Positions 55,537 to 64,000 of a stretch of 64,000 nucleotides of DNA are shown in pieces. The stretch lies in contig CATZLI010000001.1 of assembly GCA_958421275.1 (NCBI GenBank), positions 186,001 through 250,000 of the forward strand, in the 5' to 3' direction. This stretch comes from an uncultured Collinsella sp. Its GTDB lineage: Bacteria > Actinomycetota > Coriobacteriia > Coriobacteriales > Coriobacteriaceae. A model generated the notes under the pieces. That model worked only from the letters and a program-made list of their open reading frames with translations. It was not told the origin of the DNA and searched no databases. Within the stretch, counting starts at the first letter, position 1. The number at the start of each line of letters is the position of its first letter. The position numbers were made by a program, and so were the translations under genes.

Positions 55537-55603
55537 CTTGCGGTGGAATAGTTCCTGCATTGCGGCCCAGGTGGCCCAAGCGGGAACTATTCCACCGCAA
55601 CTG
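55537..55603. repeat. TTGCGGTGRAATA palindrome, copy 3
   Basis: TTGCGGTGGAATAGTTCC and GGAACTATTCCACCGCAA are perfect complements around a loop of about 27 nt containing GGCCCAGGTGGCCC. It lies between addA and dnaE. Confidence 0.88.
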
Positions 55604-55701
55604 CAAGAGGAGCCGTGTGGGTTTGGCTAGGTTCGGGTGCCGTCCGCGCCGTGCGGTAAAATCGTTCAGTCAGAACACGAACCCGCATCGGAGCTCATCA
55701 C

Positions 55702-58700
55702 ATGGCATTCGTCCATCTGCACAACCACACCGTCTTCTCCATGCTCGACGGCGCAACCCGTATCCAGGATATGGTCAACCGCGCCGTAGAGCTGGGCATG
55801 CCCGCCGTCGCCATTACCGACCACGGCTACATGTATGGCGTGCCCGACCTGGCGCTGGCCTGCGACGCCGTCAACCACAACACGCCCGAGTACAAAACCT
55901 GGAGCCACGACAAGGCCTTCTTGGAAAAGGACCGCCGCGACGAGCTGGTGGAGCCCGATCCCGAGGAAAACCCGCGCGAGCATGCCCAGTATGTGAAGGA
56001 CATGGCCATGTGGGACGAGAAGGGCAACATCGACGAGCTCAAGCCGCCCCTGGTCATCAAACCCATCTTTGGCTGTGAGGTCTACTTTACGCCGGACGAG
56101 ACGCTCGCCCGCGACCATAAGCCCGAGCTCTACCACATGATTCTTCTGGCCAAGGACCAGGAGGGCTACGTCAACCTGATGCAGACGGTCTCCGAGGCCG
56201 CCGTGCAGGGCTTTTACTACAAGCCGCGCGTGACGCTCGACAACCTGCGCCGCCACGCCAAGGGCATGATCTGCACCAGCGCCTGCATCGCGGGCATCAT
56301 TCCCAAGTACATCGACCGCGGTGACATGGAAGGCGCCATCAAGTGGGCCGAGACCTTCCGTGACACCTTCGACCCCGGCGACTTTTATATCGAGATCCAG
56401 GAACACGGCATCACCACCGACAACGGCCTGACCGACGAGCAGATGGACCGCGCGCTCATCGATATTGCCAAGCAGGTGGGCGTCAAGGTCATCGCCACCA
56501 ACGACTTCCACTACCTGCGCCGCGAGGACGCGCCCGTGCAGGACGTCATCATGTGCATTGGCATGAACGCCAAGGTCGACGACCCCAACCGCATGCGCAT
56601 GACCGGCTCGGAGTTTTACATGAAGACCGAGGAGGAGATGCGGGCGATGTTCCCGTATTGCCCCGAGGCCTGCGACAACACGCTCGAGATTGCCGACAAG
56701 TGCTATGTGGAGCTGGACTGGGACTCCATCATCCTGCCGCGCTTCCCGTTGCTCGATCCCGGCGAGACGCACGAGAGCCAGTTCCGCCGCGAGTGCGAGA
56801 AGGGCCTGCGCCAGCACTATGGTGACGATTGGGCCACGCGCGAGATCTGTGGCGTCAACATCAAAGAGCGCTTTGAGTACGAATACAAGGTCATCTGCGA
56901 CAAGGGCTTTGCCGCCTACTTTTTGATCGTCGCCGAATACGTGCAATGGGCCAAGGACAACGGCATCGGCGTCGGCCCCGGCCGTGGCTCGGCAGCCGGC
57001 GCTATCGTCGCCTACGCCATGAACATCACCGCGTTTGACCCGCTCGAGAACGGCCTGATGTTCGAGAGGTTCCTGTCCCCGCAGCGTACCGAGATGCCCG
57101 ATATCGATATGGACTTCGACGATGAGCGGCGCCTCGAGGTCGTGGAGCACGTTCGCCAGCTCTACGGCCCCGAGAAGGTCACCCACGTTATCACCTACTC
57201 GACCATCAAGGCCAAGCAGGCCATCAACGACGCCGCGCGCGTTCTGGACTACCCCGTCTACATGGGCCAGCGCCTGTCCAAGATGGTCTCGAGCGACCCC
57301 AAGGTCAAGCTCAAGCAGGTACTCGAAAAACAACCCGGCAAAGAGGATCTGTTTAACCCCGACTTTGCCGAGGCCTATAAAAAGGACGACGACGCCCGCC
57401 GCATCATCGACACGGCGCTCTCGATCGAGGGCCTCACCCGTGGCGAGGGCGTGCACGCGTGCGCCGTTCTGATCTGCCGCGACCCCGTCAACGAGCATGT
57501 GCCCACCAAGCTCGACACCAAGGGCGGCGTCGAGATTACCCAGTACGAGGGCCATACCGTTGCCGACATGGGCCTGCTCAAGATGGACTTCTTGGGCCTG
57601 CGCACGCTGACGGTTATCTCCAAGGCCAAGGCAAACATCAAAAAGAACTTCGGCATCGACATCAAAGAGGAAGAGATCCCCTTTGACGATCCCGAGATCT
57701 TTAAGCTCATGGGTTCCGGCCACACCGCCGGCGTCTTCCAGGTCGAGTCCGCCGGCATGACGGCCACGATCAAGAATATGAAGCCCACCGAGTACAAGCA
57801 CGTCGTGGCATTGATCGCCCTGTACCGCCCGGGCCCGCTGGGCGCCGGCATGGTTTCGTCCTACATCAACCGTATGAACGGCAAGGAGCCGGCCGTCTCC
57901 TACGACGACCGCCTGGACGACATCCTGGGCGAAACCTACGGCACTATGGTCTACCAGGAGCAGGTTATGCTCATCTCCGTCGAGATGTGCGGCTTCTCCA
58001 AGGGCGAATCGGACTCGCGTATCCGTAAGCCCGTGGCTAAGAAAAAGATCAAGCTGCTCACGTCGACGGTGCTCCACTGGGAGGATGGCTCGGACGAGAC
58101 CACCTACGACCACTGGATGAACGGCGCTATCAAGAACAACTACACGCGCGAGGTCGCCCAGAAGATTTGGGACGATGTTCTCGAGTTCGCATCTTACGCC
58201 TTTAACAAGTCGCACTCCGCTGGCTACGCCATCCTGGTTATGCAGACGGCGTGGCTCAAGGCGCACTATCCGCACGAGTACATGGCGGCCGTTCTGACGT
58301 CCTACACGGGCAAGACCGACAAGATCGTGCATTACGTCTCGGCGTGCCGTCACGACGGCATCCCCGTGCTGTCGCCAGATGTCAACGAGTCCGGCACCGA
58401 GTTCACGGCTACCAAGGAGGGCGTGCGCTTTGGTCTGGCCGGCATTCGAGGCGTGGGCACCGGCGTGGCGCAGGCGATTATCGCTGAGCGCGAGGCAGGC
58501 GGTCCGTTTAAGACGCTGCACGACTTTGTCGAGCGCGTGGACTCGAGCCAGGCCAACCGTCGCGTGATCGAATCGCTCATCAAGGCAGGCGCCTTCGACT
58601 CCACGGGCTATCCACGCCGCCAGATGATGCACTTTGTGGACAAGAACAACCCCGAGAACATCATCGACGCCGCGGTAAAGCGCCAGAAGGATCGCGCGAG

Positions 58701-59505
58701 CGGCCAGACGTCGTTCTTCGATATGTTTGGCGACGTTGAGGGCTCGGGCTTTGAGGTGAGCGTGCCCGATCCGGATGGCCAGGAGTGGGACCGCCACCTT
58801 AAGCTGAGCCAGGAGAAGGAGGTTCTGGGCATCTATGTCTCGGACCACCCGCTGCGCCCGTTTGAGTATGCACTTAGCAAAGCGCGCGACTTCTCGTTCT
58901 CGCAGATCGACACCGGCTACGAGGTGCAAAACCCCACGGGCGGTACCATCAACCAGGAGATTCCCGAGGGCAAGGCGCTGTGGTGGGCCGGTATGGTCTC
59001 GAGCGTGTCCAAGCGCGTGACCAAAAACGGCGACCCCATGGGCATCGTGCAGCTCGAGGACATGGAAGGCGAGGCCACCGTCGTGGTGTTCCCCAAGACC
59101 TATAAAGAGGCCGAGGGGTACCTGTACGGCGAGGTCGATCCCGAGACCGGTGCACAGCTGTCCGATGCGTTTGTGCGCATTAAGGGCAAGCTCGAGCGCT
59201 CGGACCGCGGCGACCAGATCATCGCGCAGGAGATTGTGCCGCTTGAGCTCAACGAGGAGAGCAACAAGCCCAAGGTGTTTGAGGTCATGGTGCCCAACAA
59301 CCGCTTTAGCCAGGGCAATATGGCGCGTCTTGCCACGGTGCTTACCACCAACCCGGGCGGCGACCGCGTGGAGATCTTTATCGAGCAGGTGGACGGGCGC
59401 GTACTGCGTGCCGAGGTACCGGCCAAGGTCAACGCACGCTCGATTCCGCTGTTGGCAGAGGCAAAGGCCATCGTGGGCAACCAAGGCAGAGTGACGGTGA
59501 TCTAA
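55702..59505 (+). CDS. dnaE: DNA polymerase III alpha subunit
   Basis: 1,267-aa replicative polymerase. The N-terminal PHP domain begins HLHNHTVFSMLDG. The catalytic Asp pair is in PDIDMDFDD; other signatures are GPGRGSAAGA, QTAWLKAHYPHEYMAA and, in the C-terminal region, an OB-fold (MGIVQLEDMEGEATVVVFP). The length fits the DnaE class. ATG 55702 is the first good start after the palindrome; a weak site precedes it. The SNF2-type gene follows 38 bp downstream. Confidence 0.96.
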   Translation: MAFVHLHNHTVFSMLDGATRIQDMVNRAVELGMPAVAITDHGYMYGVPDLALACDAVNHNTPEYKTWSHDKAFLEKDRRDELVEPDPEENPREHAQYVKDMAMWDEKGNIDELKPPLVIKPIFGCEVYFTPDETLARDHKPELYHMILLAKDQEGYVNLMQTVSEAAVQGFYYKPRVTLDNLRRHAKGMICTSACIAGIIPKYIDRGDMEGAIKWAETFRDTFDPGDFYIEIQEHGITTDNGLTDEQMDRALIDIAKQVGVKVIATNDFHYLRREDAPVQDVIMCIGMNAKVDDPNRMRMTGSEFYMKTEEEMRAMFPYCPEACDNTLEIADKCYVELDWDSIILPRFPLLDPGETHESQFRRECEKGLRQHYGDDWATREICGVNIKERFEYEYKVICDKGFAAYFLIVAEYVQWAKDNGIGVGPGRGSAAGAIVAYAMNITAFDPLENGLMFERFLSPQRTEMPDIDMDFDDERRLEVVEHVRQLYGPEKVTHVITYSTIKAKQAINDAARVLDYPVYMGQRLSKMVSSDPKVKLKQVLEKQPGKEDLFNPDFAEAYKKDDDARRIIDTALSIEGLTRGEGVHACAVLICRDPVNEHVPTKLDTKGGVEITQYEGHTVADMGLLKMDFLGLRTLTVISKAKANIKKNFGIDIKEEEIPFDDPEIFKLMGSGHTAGVFQVESAGMTATIKNMKPTEYKHVVALIALYRPGPLGAGMVSSYINRMNGKEPAVSYDDRLDDILGETYGTMVYQEQVMLISVEMCGFSKGESDSRIRKPVAKKKIKLLTSTVLHWEDGSDETTYDHWMNGAIKNNYTREVAQKIWDDVLEFASYAFNKSHSAGYAILVMQTAWLKAHYPHEYMAAVLTSYTGKTDKIVHYVSACRHDGIPVLSPDVNESGTEFTATKEGVRFGLAGIRGVGTGVAQAIIAEREAGGPFKTLHDFVERVDSSQANRRVIESLIKAGAFDSTGYPRRQMMHFVDKNNPENIIDAAVKRQKDRASGQTSFFDMFGDVEGSGFEVSVPDPDGQEWDRHLKLSQEKEVLGIYVSDHPLRPFEYALSKARDFSFSQIDTGYEVQNPTGGTINQEIPEGKALWWAGMVSSVSKRVTKNGDPMGIVQLEDMEGEATVVVFPKTYKEAEGYLYGEVDPETGAQLSDAFVRIKGKLERSDRGDQIIAQEIVPLELNEESNKPKVFEVMVPNNRFSQGNMARLATVLTTNPGGDRVEIFIEQVDGRVLRAEVPAKVNARSIPLLAEAKAIVGNQGRVTVI

Positions 59506-59543
59506 GGGCGACCTTGCTGGTCCGCGCGAGATTGGAGGAAGTG

Positions 59544-62500
59544 ATGGCACAGGGGACGTTTGTGCAGGCGCTTCGTAAGGAGGCGGCGCTCAGCAGTACC
59601 TTTATGAAGGGGCGCTCGCTCATGCTCAACGGTGCCGTGCTGTCGTTCGAAGATTCCGGCTCGCGCTTCTCCAAAAACGTGCACATCGAGGGTACAGTGC
59701 GCGGCTCGCGCGGCGACCTGTACAAGACGCACGTGGCGCTCGACATGGACGAGCACGAGGTTATCGACTACGATTGCGATTGCCCGGCCGCCTTCCGCTA
59801 TTCCGGCATGTGCAAGCACGCCATCGCCACGGCGCTAGCGTATCTGGATGCCAGCGGCGCCGAGCCCGTCGAGGGTTTGCGCACGTCGGTCCGCACGTTT
59901 ACGGTACCGCCCGCACAGTCCAAGCAGCCCGCCCGTCCCGCGCCCACCGCATCTGCGGTCAATCCCAACTTTCCCTTCCCGGCGCCCGTCCCCACGAGCC
60001 CAAGCCTTGTGGCGGCGCTTTCCGATCTTTCGGACGCGCGCATGGATGAGCTCGTGGCCATGCGTCGCAAGCTCGCCGGCACCATTGACCCCGATGCGCC
60101 CAAAGCGGTGCTGGAGCCCTCGCTGGTGCCGTACTACAATCCGCTGTTTGCCGATCGCTTTAACTGGGCGCTTGAGTTTCGCATTCGCTGCGGTTCGGTG
60201 TCCTACGTGGTTAAGGATATCGACGGCATGGCCGATGCCTATGTGCGCGGCGGTACGTTCTCCTATGGTAAGAAGCTTACGTTTGTCCATGTGCCCGAGG
60301 CGTTCGATGACGTGTCGACAAAGCTGTTCGACTTTATCGCAATGACGGTCGCCTACCTAGGCGATATTACGAGCTCGCGCTCGGCATCGTATGACTTTGC
60401 CCGCAGCGGTTTTGTCGCCGAGCGTCAGTTGCCGGTATCCGAGTATTCCATCGTGTCCGTGCTGGACCTGCTGTGTGGCAGGACCCTGTCCTTTGAGCCT
60501 GCTTGGTCGCGGGGGACGACGACGCATCGCGCCTACGAGGTGGCGGTCGAGCCGTCGCCGCAGGGGGAGGGCGAAGTCCCGGCCAAGCGCCCGCCGCTCC
60601 TTGCCGCCAAGATTGCACCGGCGGCGGGAGGCAGCTATGACCTGCGCCTTCCGGCCGATATGTACTGCTTTGTCGCTGGTGACGCAGCCTATCTGGTCGA
60701 TACGCGCCGCGCGCGCCGTACCGACACGGCGTTTGCCCAGCATGCGGCACCGTTCCTGTCGCGCTTGTTGCCCTGCCGCACGCCGGTCCATATCGCCGCC
60801 GACCAGGTGGGCGAGTTCTGCCGCATGGCGCTGCCTATCTTGCGCGACTACACCGACCTGACCGCCCCCGCCGCGCTCGATGCCGTGGCGCCCGAGCCGA
60901 GCTTTGCCATGGCGATTGGCGTCGACGATGGCCTTGTGACCTGCAAGATTACAGTGGCCTACGGTGATTGGTCGGCAGATCTCTTTAGTCTTGGTGCTCC
61001 GGGTAGTCCTTTCGAAGAGCAACGCCCCGGCGTTCCGCCCCGCGATACGGTGGCGGAGTTTCGCGTTATGGACACGGCGGCCCTGTACTTCGATTTCTAC
61101 GAGGGCGGCCTGGCGTTTGAGGAGCGCGATGACGAGAGCTTGTTCCACTTGCTGACCGAGGGCCTGTCTGCCTTGTCCGAGCTGGGCGAGGTCATGCTCA
61201 GTGATCGTCTGCGCCAGATCTCGGTGCGCCCCGCGCCCAAGCTTTCGGTGCGCGCGACCGTCAAGAGTAACCTGCTCGACGTCGAACTGGGCGCAAGCGG
61301 GCTCTCGTCGGCCGACCTTGCCATCTATCTCGATTCGTATAAGCGCCACCAGACGTTTGCGCGCCTCACGTCGGGCGACATCATTCGCCTGGACGAGGGA
61401 GTGCGCGCCGCGTTTGGCCTTGCCGAGGACTTGGGCGTCGATGCCGTCGACCTGCTCGATGGCGTGTCGCTTCCCGCGTCGAGCACCCTGTTCGTCGACA
61501 GCATGCTTGCGCGCACGCCCGAGCTCGAAGCCGATCGCGACGCTGCATTCCGTCGCACCGTTGAACGCCTGGACACGCTCGGCAAGATGGACTTTACGGT
61601 GCCGGCCTCGCTCAAGGCCACACTGCGCGGCTATCAGGTCGACGGCTACCAGTGGCTCGGCTCGCTCGAGCATCTGGGCCTTGGCGGCATTTTGGCCGAT
61701 GATATGGGTCTGGGCAAAACACTGCAGATGATCGCACATATCCTGGCGCGCGTGGAGGCGGGGGACGCTAAGCCCACGCTCGTGGTATGCCCCGCGTCGC
61801 TCGTGTACAACTGGGCTGCCGAGTTGGAGCGCTTCGCTCCCTCGCTTGATGTGTGTGCCATCGTGGGCGCCAAGGCCCAGCGTCGCGTGCAAATTGCCGG
61901 TGCCGCCGAGCACAACGTGGTCGTGACGTCGTATGACCTCATGCGTCGCGACATCGACGAATATGTCGAGCAGGACTTTGCCCGCGTAGTGCTCGACGAG
62001 GCCCAGTACATTAAAAACCCGCTCACGCAGGTGGCGCGCGCCGCCAAGCGCCTGCCGGCCGGCGTGCGCTTTGCCTTGACGGGAACGCCCATCGAAAACC
62101 GCCTGTCCGAGCTTTGGAGTATCTTCGACTTTTTGATGCCGGGTCTTCTGGGCACGCGCGACTCATTTGCCAAGCGCTTTGAGAGTCCCGTCGAACATGC
62201 CGAGGGCGACAGTGCCGCTCGTCTGCAGGCGCTCGTGTCGCCGTTTGTGCTGCGTCGCGTCAAGGAAGATGTGGTGGCCGACCTGCCCGAGAAGATCGAG
62301 GATACGGTGATGGCGCAGCTTGCCGGCGAACAGCGCAAGCTCTACCTGGCCAACCAAGACCGCATCGCCCAGCAGGTGCAGCACCGCGAGGCCGGGGAGT
62401 TTAAGAAAGATAAGCTCAAGGTGCTCGCCGAGCTCACCAAGCTGCGCCAGATCTGCTGCGACCCGCGTCTTCACTACGAGGATTACAAGGCGGGGAGCGC

Positions 62501-63017
62501 CAAGCTCGATACGTGCATGGAGCTCGTGCACGGCGCACTCGACGGCGGGCATCGCATCCTGTTGTTCAGCCAGTTTACGGGTATGCTCGATATCATCGGC
62601 AAGCGCCTGTCTAAGGAGGACATCGCCTTCCTTAAGCTCACGGGCGCTTCGTCTAAGGAGAGCCGCGCCAAGATGGTTGCGCAGTTCCAGGCGGGCGAGG
62701 TGCCGGTGTTCTTGATTTCGCTCAAGGCGGGCGGCGTGGGCCTTAATTTGACGGCTGCCGACGTGGTCATCCACTACGACCCGTGGTGGAACGTGGCGGC
62801 ACAGGACCAGGCGACCGACCGCGCCCACCGCATTGGCCAGCAGCACACCGTGACGGTGTACAAACTCATCGCCAAGGACACGATCGAGGAACGCATCATG
62901 CAGATGCAGGAATCCAAGCGCGATCTGGTCAACAGCGTGCTCGGCGGCGACGGCATCTCGTCGGCGCTGTTCACGCGCGAGGATGTTCTGGCGCTGCTCG
63001 GTGGCGACGGTCGCTAA
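59544..63017 (+). CDS. SWIM-SNF2 helicase-family ATPase
   Basis: 1,157-aa Swi2/Snf2-type double-stranded DNA translocase. The N-terminal SWIM zinc finger is CDCPAAFRYSGMCKHA (Cys-Cys-Cys-His). A long middle part of no known fold follows (about 110-670). The ATPase core shows DDMGLGKTLQM, DEAQYIKNP, LTGTPIENR, FSQFTGMLDI, SLKAGGVGLNL and DRAHRIGQ. Family members act in repair, transcription recycling or defence; none is certain here. ATG 59544 follows GGAGGAA. It may be transcribed with dnaE. Confidence 0.92.
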   Translation: MAQGTFVQALRKEAALSSTFMKGRSLMLNGAVLSFEDSGSRFSKNVHIEGTVRGSRGDLYKTHVALDMDEHEVIDYDCDCPAAFRYSGMCKHAIATALAYLDASGAEPVEGLRTSVRTFTVPPAQSKQPARPAPTASAVNPNFPFPAPVPTSPSLVAALSDLSDARMDELVAMRRKLAGTIDPDAPKAVLEPSLVPYYNPLFADRFNWALEFRIRCGSVSYVVKDIDGMADAYVRGGTFSYGKKLTFVHVPEAFDDVSTKLFDFIAMTVAYLGDITSSRSASYDFARSGFVAERQLPVSEYSIVSVLDLLCGRTLSFEPAWSRGTTTHRAYEVAVEPSPQGEGEVPAKRPPLLAAKIAPAAGGSYDLRLPADMYCFVAGDAAYLVDTRRARRTDTAFAQHAAPFLSRLLPCRTPVHIAADQVGEFCRMALPILRDYTDLTAPAALDAVAPEPSFAMAIGVDDGLVTCKITVAYGDWSADLFSLGAPGSPFEEQRPGVPPRDTVAEFRVMDTAALYFDFYEGGLAFEERDDESLFHLLTEGLSALSELGEVMLSDRLRQISVRPAPKLSVRATVKSNLLDVELGASGLSSADLAIYLDSYKRHQTFARLTSGDIIRLDEGVRAAFGLAEDLGVDAVDLLDGVSLPASSTLFVDSMLARTPELEADRDAAFRRTVERLDTLGKMDFTVPASLKATLRGYQVDGYQWLGSLEHLGLGGILADDMGLGKTLQMIAHILARVEAGDAKPTLVVCPASLVYNWAAELERFAPSLDVCAIVGAKAQRRVQIAGAAEHNVVVTSYDLMRRDIDEYVEQDFARVVLDEAQYIKNPLTQVARAAKRLPAGVRFALTGTPIENRLSELWSIFDFLMPGLLGTRDSFAKRFESPVEHAEGDSAARLQALVSPFVLRRVKEDVVADLPEKIEDTVMAQLAGEQRKLYLANQDRIAQQVQHREAGEFKKDKLKVLAELTKLRQICCDPRLHYEDYKAGSAKLDTCMELVHGALDGGHRILLFSQFTGMLDIIGKRLSKEDIAFLKLTGASSKESRAKMVAQFQAGEVPVFLISLKAGGVGLNLTAADVVIHYDPWWNVAAQDQATDRAHRIGQQHTVTVYKLIAKDTIEERIMQMQESKRDLVNSVLGGDGISSALFTREDVLALLGGDGR

Positions 63018-63025
63018 CCCGCTCG

Positions 63026-63064
63026 GGTGGGGCTGCCGGGGCGGATAGTACGCGCCGCCCCACC
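63026..63064 (+). terminator. Hairpin after the SNF2-type gene
   Basis: GGTGGGGC and GCCCCACC pair, enclosing a second stem GGGGCGG/CCGCCCC region. There is no T-tract, so termination is uncertain. Confidence 0.5.
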
Positions 63065-63167
63065 GTTCCCGCCCGTTATGTGTTCATTTGCAATGCCGTG
63101 GATGGTTTGTCTGCCTTTGGGCATAAGAAGCATCAGGAATATTGGCACATCAGCAAAGGAGAACATC

Positions 63168-63530
63168 ATGGCGAAATTCTTTAAGGACCCCGACGGTAAG
63201 CTCATCGCTGCCCTTGGCGACGGCGTTGCGACCCCTGCCGGTTGCACGGAGCTGACCGCAAACACCGAGGATGCGGCGCACGAGAAGCACGTGCCTGTTG
63301 TCGAGATCGAGCGCGACGGCCACGTCATTCGCGCGCGCGTGGGCTCGACGGAGCACCCTATGCTGCCCGAGCACTACATCGAGTGGATCGCGCTTGAGGC
63401 CGAGGGCCGCCTGGAGGTCCATTACCTTGAGCCCGGCATGAAGCCCACGACGTTTTTCGCTGGCGGCTCCAAGACCGGTACCGTCTATGCCTACTGCAAC
63501 CTGCATGGGCTGTGGTCCGCGACGTTCTAG
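63168..63530 (+). CDS. Superoxide reductase, single-iron type
   Basis: 120-aa superoxide reductase of the neelaredoxin/desulfoferrodoxin C-domain type, reducing superoxide to peroxide in anaerobes. The four His and one Cys of the active iron are His41, His63, His69, His113 and Cys110 (EKHVP, EHPMLPEHYIEW, CNLHGLW). The N-terminal desulforedoxin Cys4 domain is absent. ATG 63168 follows AAAGGAG. It is a solitary gene. Confidence 0.93.
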   Translation: MAKFFKDPDGKLIAALGDGVATPAGCTELTANTEDAAHEKHVPVVEIERDGHVIRARVGSTEHPMLPEHYIEWIALEAEGRLEVHYLEPGMKPTTFFAGGSKTGTVYAYCNLHGLWSATF

Positions 63531-63576
63531 GAGCGCGCCCCCGCTCGGGGTATCATAGCTAGCATATGCACATGCG

Positions 63577-63609
63577 AGCGCCGGCTGCATTATGCGGCCG
63601 GCGCTTTTA
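63577..63609 (+). terminator. Terminator after the superoxide reductase gene
   Basis: AGCGCCGG and CCGGCGCT pair around a 13-nt loop and are followed by TTTTAC. Confidence 0.85.
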
Positions 63610-63646
63610 CTACGGCAACGACGATTTACGACGGAAAGGCTGGGCC

Positions 63647-64000
63647 ATGAAGCTCGCACTTGCACAGATCGATATGCGCCTGGGTGACATCGAAGGCGTT
63701 TGCGGCCGCATCGAGGACCAGGCTCGCCTGGCTCATGAGCGCGGCGCGCGCGTGCTGTGCGTTCCGGCCCCGCTCTTTATGGGCGCCATGCCGGGCAGCC
63801 TGGTGGGCGCTGCCGATTTTGAGCACGATATGTTGATGGGCCTGACGGGCGTTGCCGAGCGCATCCAAGAGCTCGACATGATCTGCATCGTGCCCTCTGC
63901 GGTTTCGTTTGAGGGCCAGCCCCTGCTTGACTACATGATGCTCAAAGACGGTCGCGTGGTGCCCGCGCGCGCAAGTATTGCCCTGCAGCGTGGCGAGAAT
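63647..64000 (+). CDS. nadE: Probable glutamine-dependent NAD+ synthase, 3' end outside window
   Basis: The visible 118 residues form the start of a nitrilase-like (glutamine amidase) domain: MKLALAQIDMRLGDIEGV, then LAHERGARVLCVPAP, with spacing as in NadE. In active nitrilases the third-strand motif FPE gives the catalytic Glu; here it reads VPAP, so Glu appears replaced. The synthetase half lies beyond the window, so another nitrilase-family protein cannot be excluded. ATG 63647 follows GGAAAGG. Confidence 0.72.
   Translation, partial: MKLALAQIDMRLGDIEGVCGRIEDQARLAHERGARVLCVPAPLFMGAMPGSLVGAADFEHDMLMGLTGVAERIQELDMICIVPSAVSFEGQPLLDYMMLKDGRVVPARASIALQRGEN

Noticed and set aside
55666..59550. 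Open frame of about 1,290 codons antisense to dnaE
   Set aside because: It mirrors dnaE codon bias in GC-rich DNA; it has no recognisable domains and is Val/His/Asp-rich low-complexity, as expected for a shadow frame.

Overview
The window looks like a chromosomal segment of a gut Coriobacteriia, most likely Collinsella or a close relative. This is inferred from high GC with Actinobacteria-like codon use, an anaerobic redox gene set ([FeFe] hydrogenase, superoxide reductase, EFR1-type flavodoxin/ferredoxin) and two PTS/phospho-glycosidase loci. No rRNA, tRNA, prophage, insertion sequence or CRISPR array was found. Both ends cut through genes: gltB at the left and a probable NAD+ synthase at the right.

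Layout. 1-6.0 kb: glutamate synthase gltB (5' end missing) and gltD. 6.4-10.0 kb: an unrecognised 235-aa protein, an AbiEi/DUF559-like protein bracketed by palindrome doublets, and an amidohydrolase. 10.1-13.9 kb (minus): a copper locus read copA, copZ, csoR, then a zinc-ribbon membrane protein, with a CsoR-type operator before copA. 14.0-18.1 kb: a six-unit palindrome array, a membrane Ser/Thr kinase with an outer DUF6273-like domain, an FHA protein, and a palindrome doublet. 18.3-22.0 kb: a DEAD-box helicase with an RGG tail, and the EFR1-type protein. 22.3-26.8 kb: EIIA, a LicT-type antiterminator, EIICB and a GH4 6-phospho-alpha-glucosidase. 27.1-33.1 kb: a NuoF/GltD-like flavoprotein, [FeFe] hydrogenase, a lipoprotein and a fused permease-ATPase. 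33.2-38.6 kb: a solitary RelB-like antitoxin, a CPBP protease, an AraC regulator, GH1 6-phospho-beta-glucosidase and EIIBC. 38.7-48.6 kb: YgiQ, a YoaK-type membrane protein, FucO, M42 peptidase, MnmA, CysK, an Rrf2 regulator, a YvlD-type protein and YerC. 48.8-64 kb: AddB, AddA, DnaE, a SWIM/SNF2 ATPase, superoxide reductase and NadE.

The strongest unexplained signal is a family of twelve 57-bp palindromes, each with 21-bp arms and a 15-nt loop, spaced in an 80-81-bp register. All twelve lie at the edges of two loci: the AbiEi/DUF559 gene (two before, two after) and the kinase-FHA pair (six on one side, two on the other). Several other palindrome families (cores TTGCGGTGRAATA, GGACAGGTTAATCTGCACCA, CCGGCACTTGGGGACGTTC) occupy other intergenic gaps. 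Each family is reported separately.

The carbohydrate genes fit uptake of alpha- and beta-glucosides as 6-phosphates. The single EIIA gene may serve both permeases, because the beta-glucoside locus has none. The hydrogenase block is read as H2 metabolism coupled to a pyridine nucleotide through the fused flavoprotein. All functions are inferred from sequence; no database search was run.
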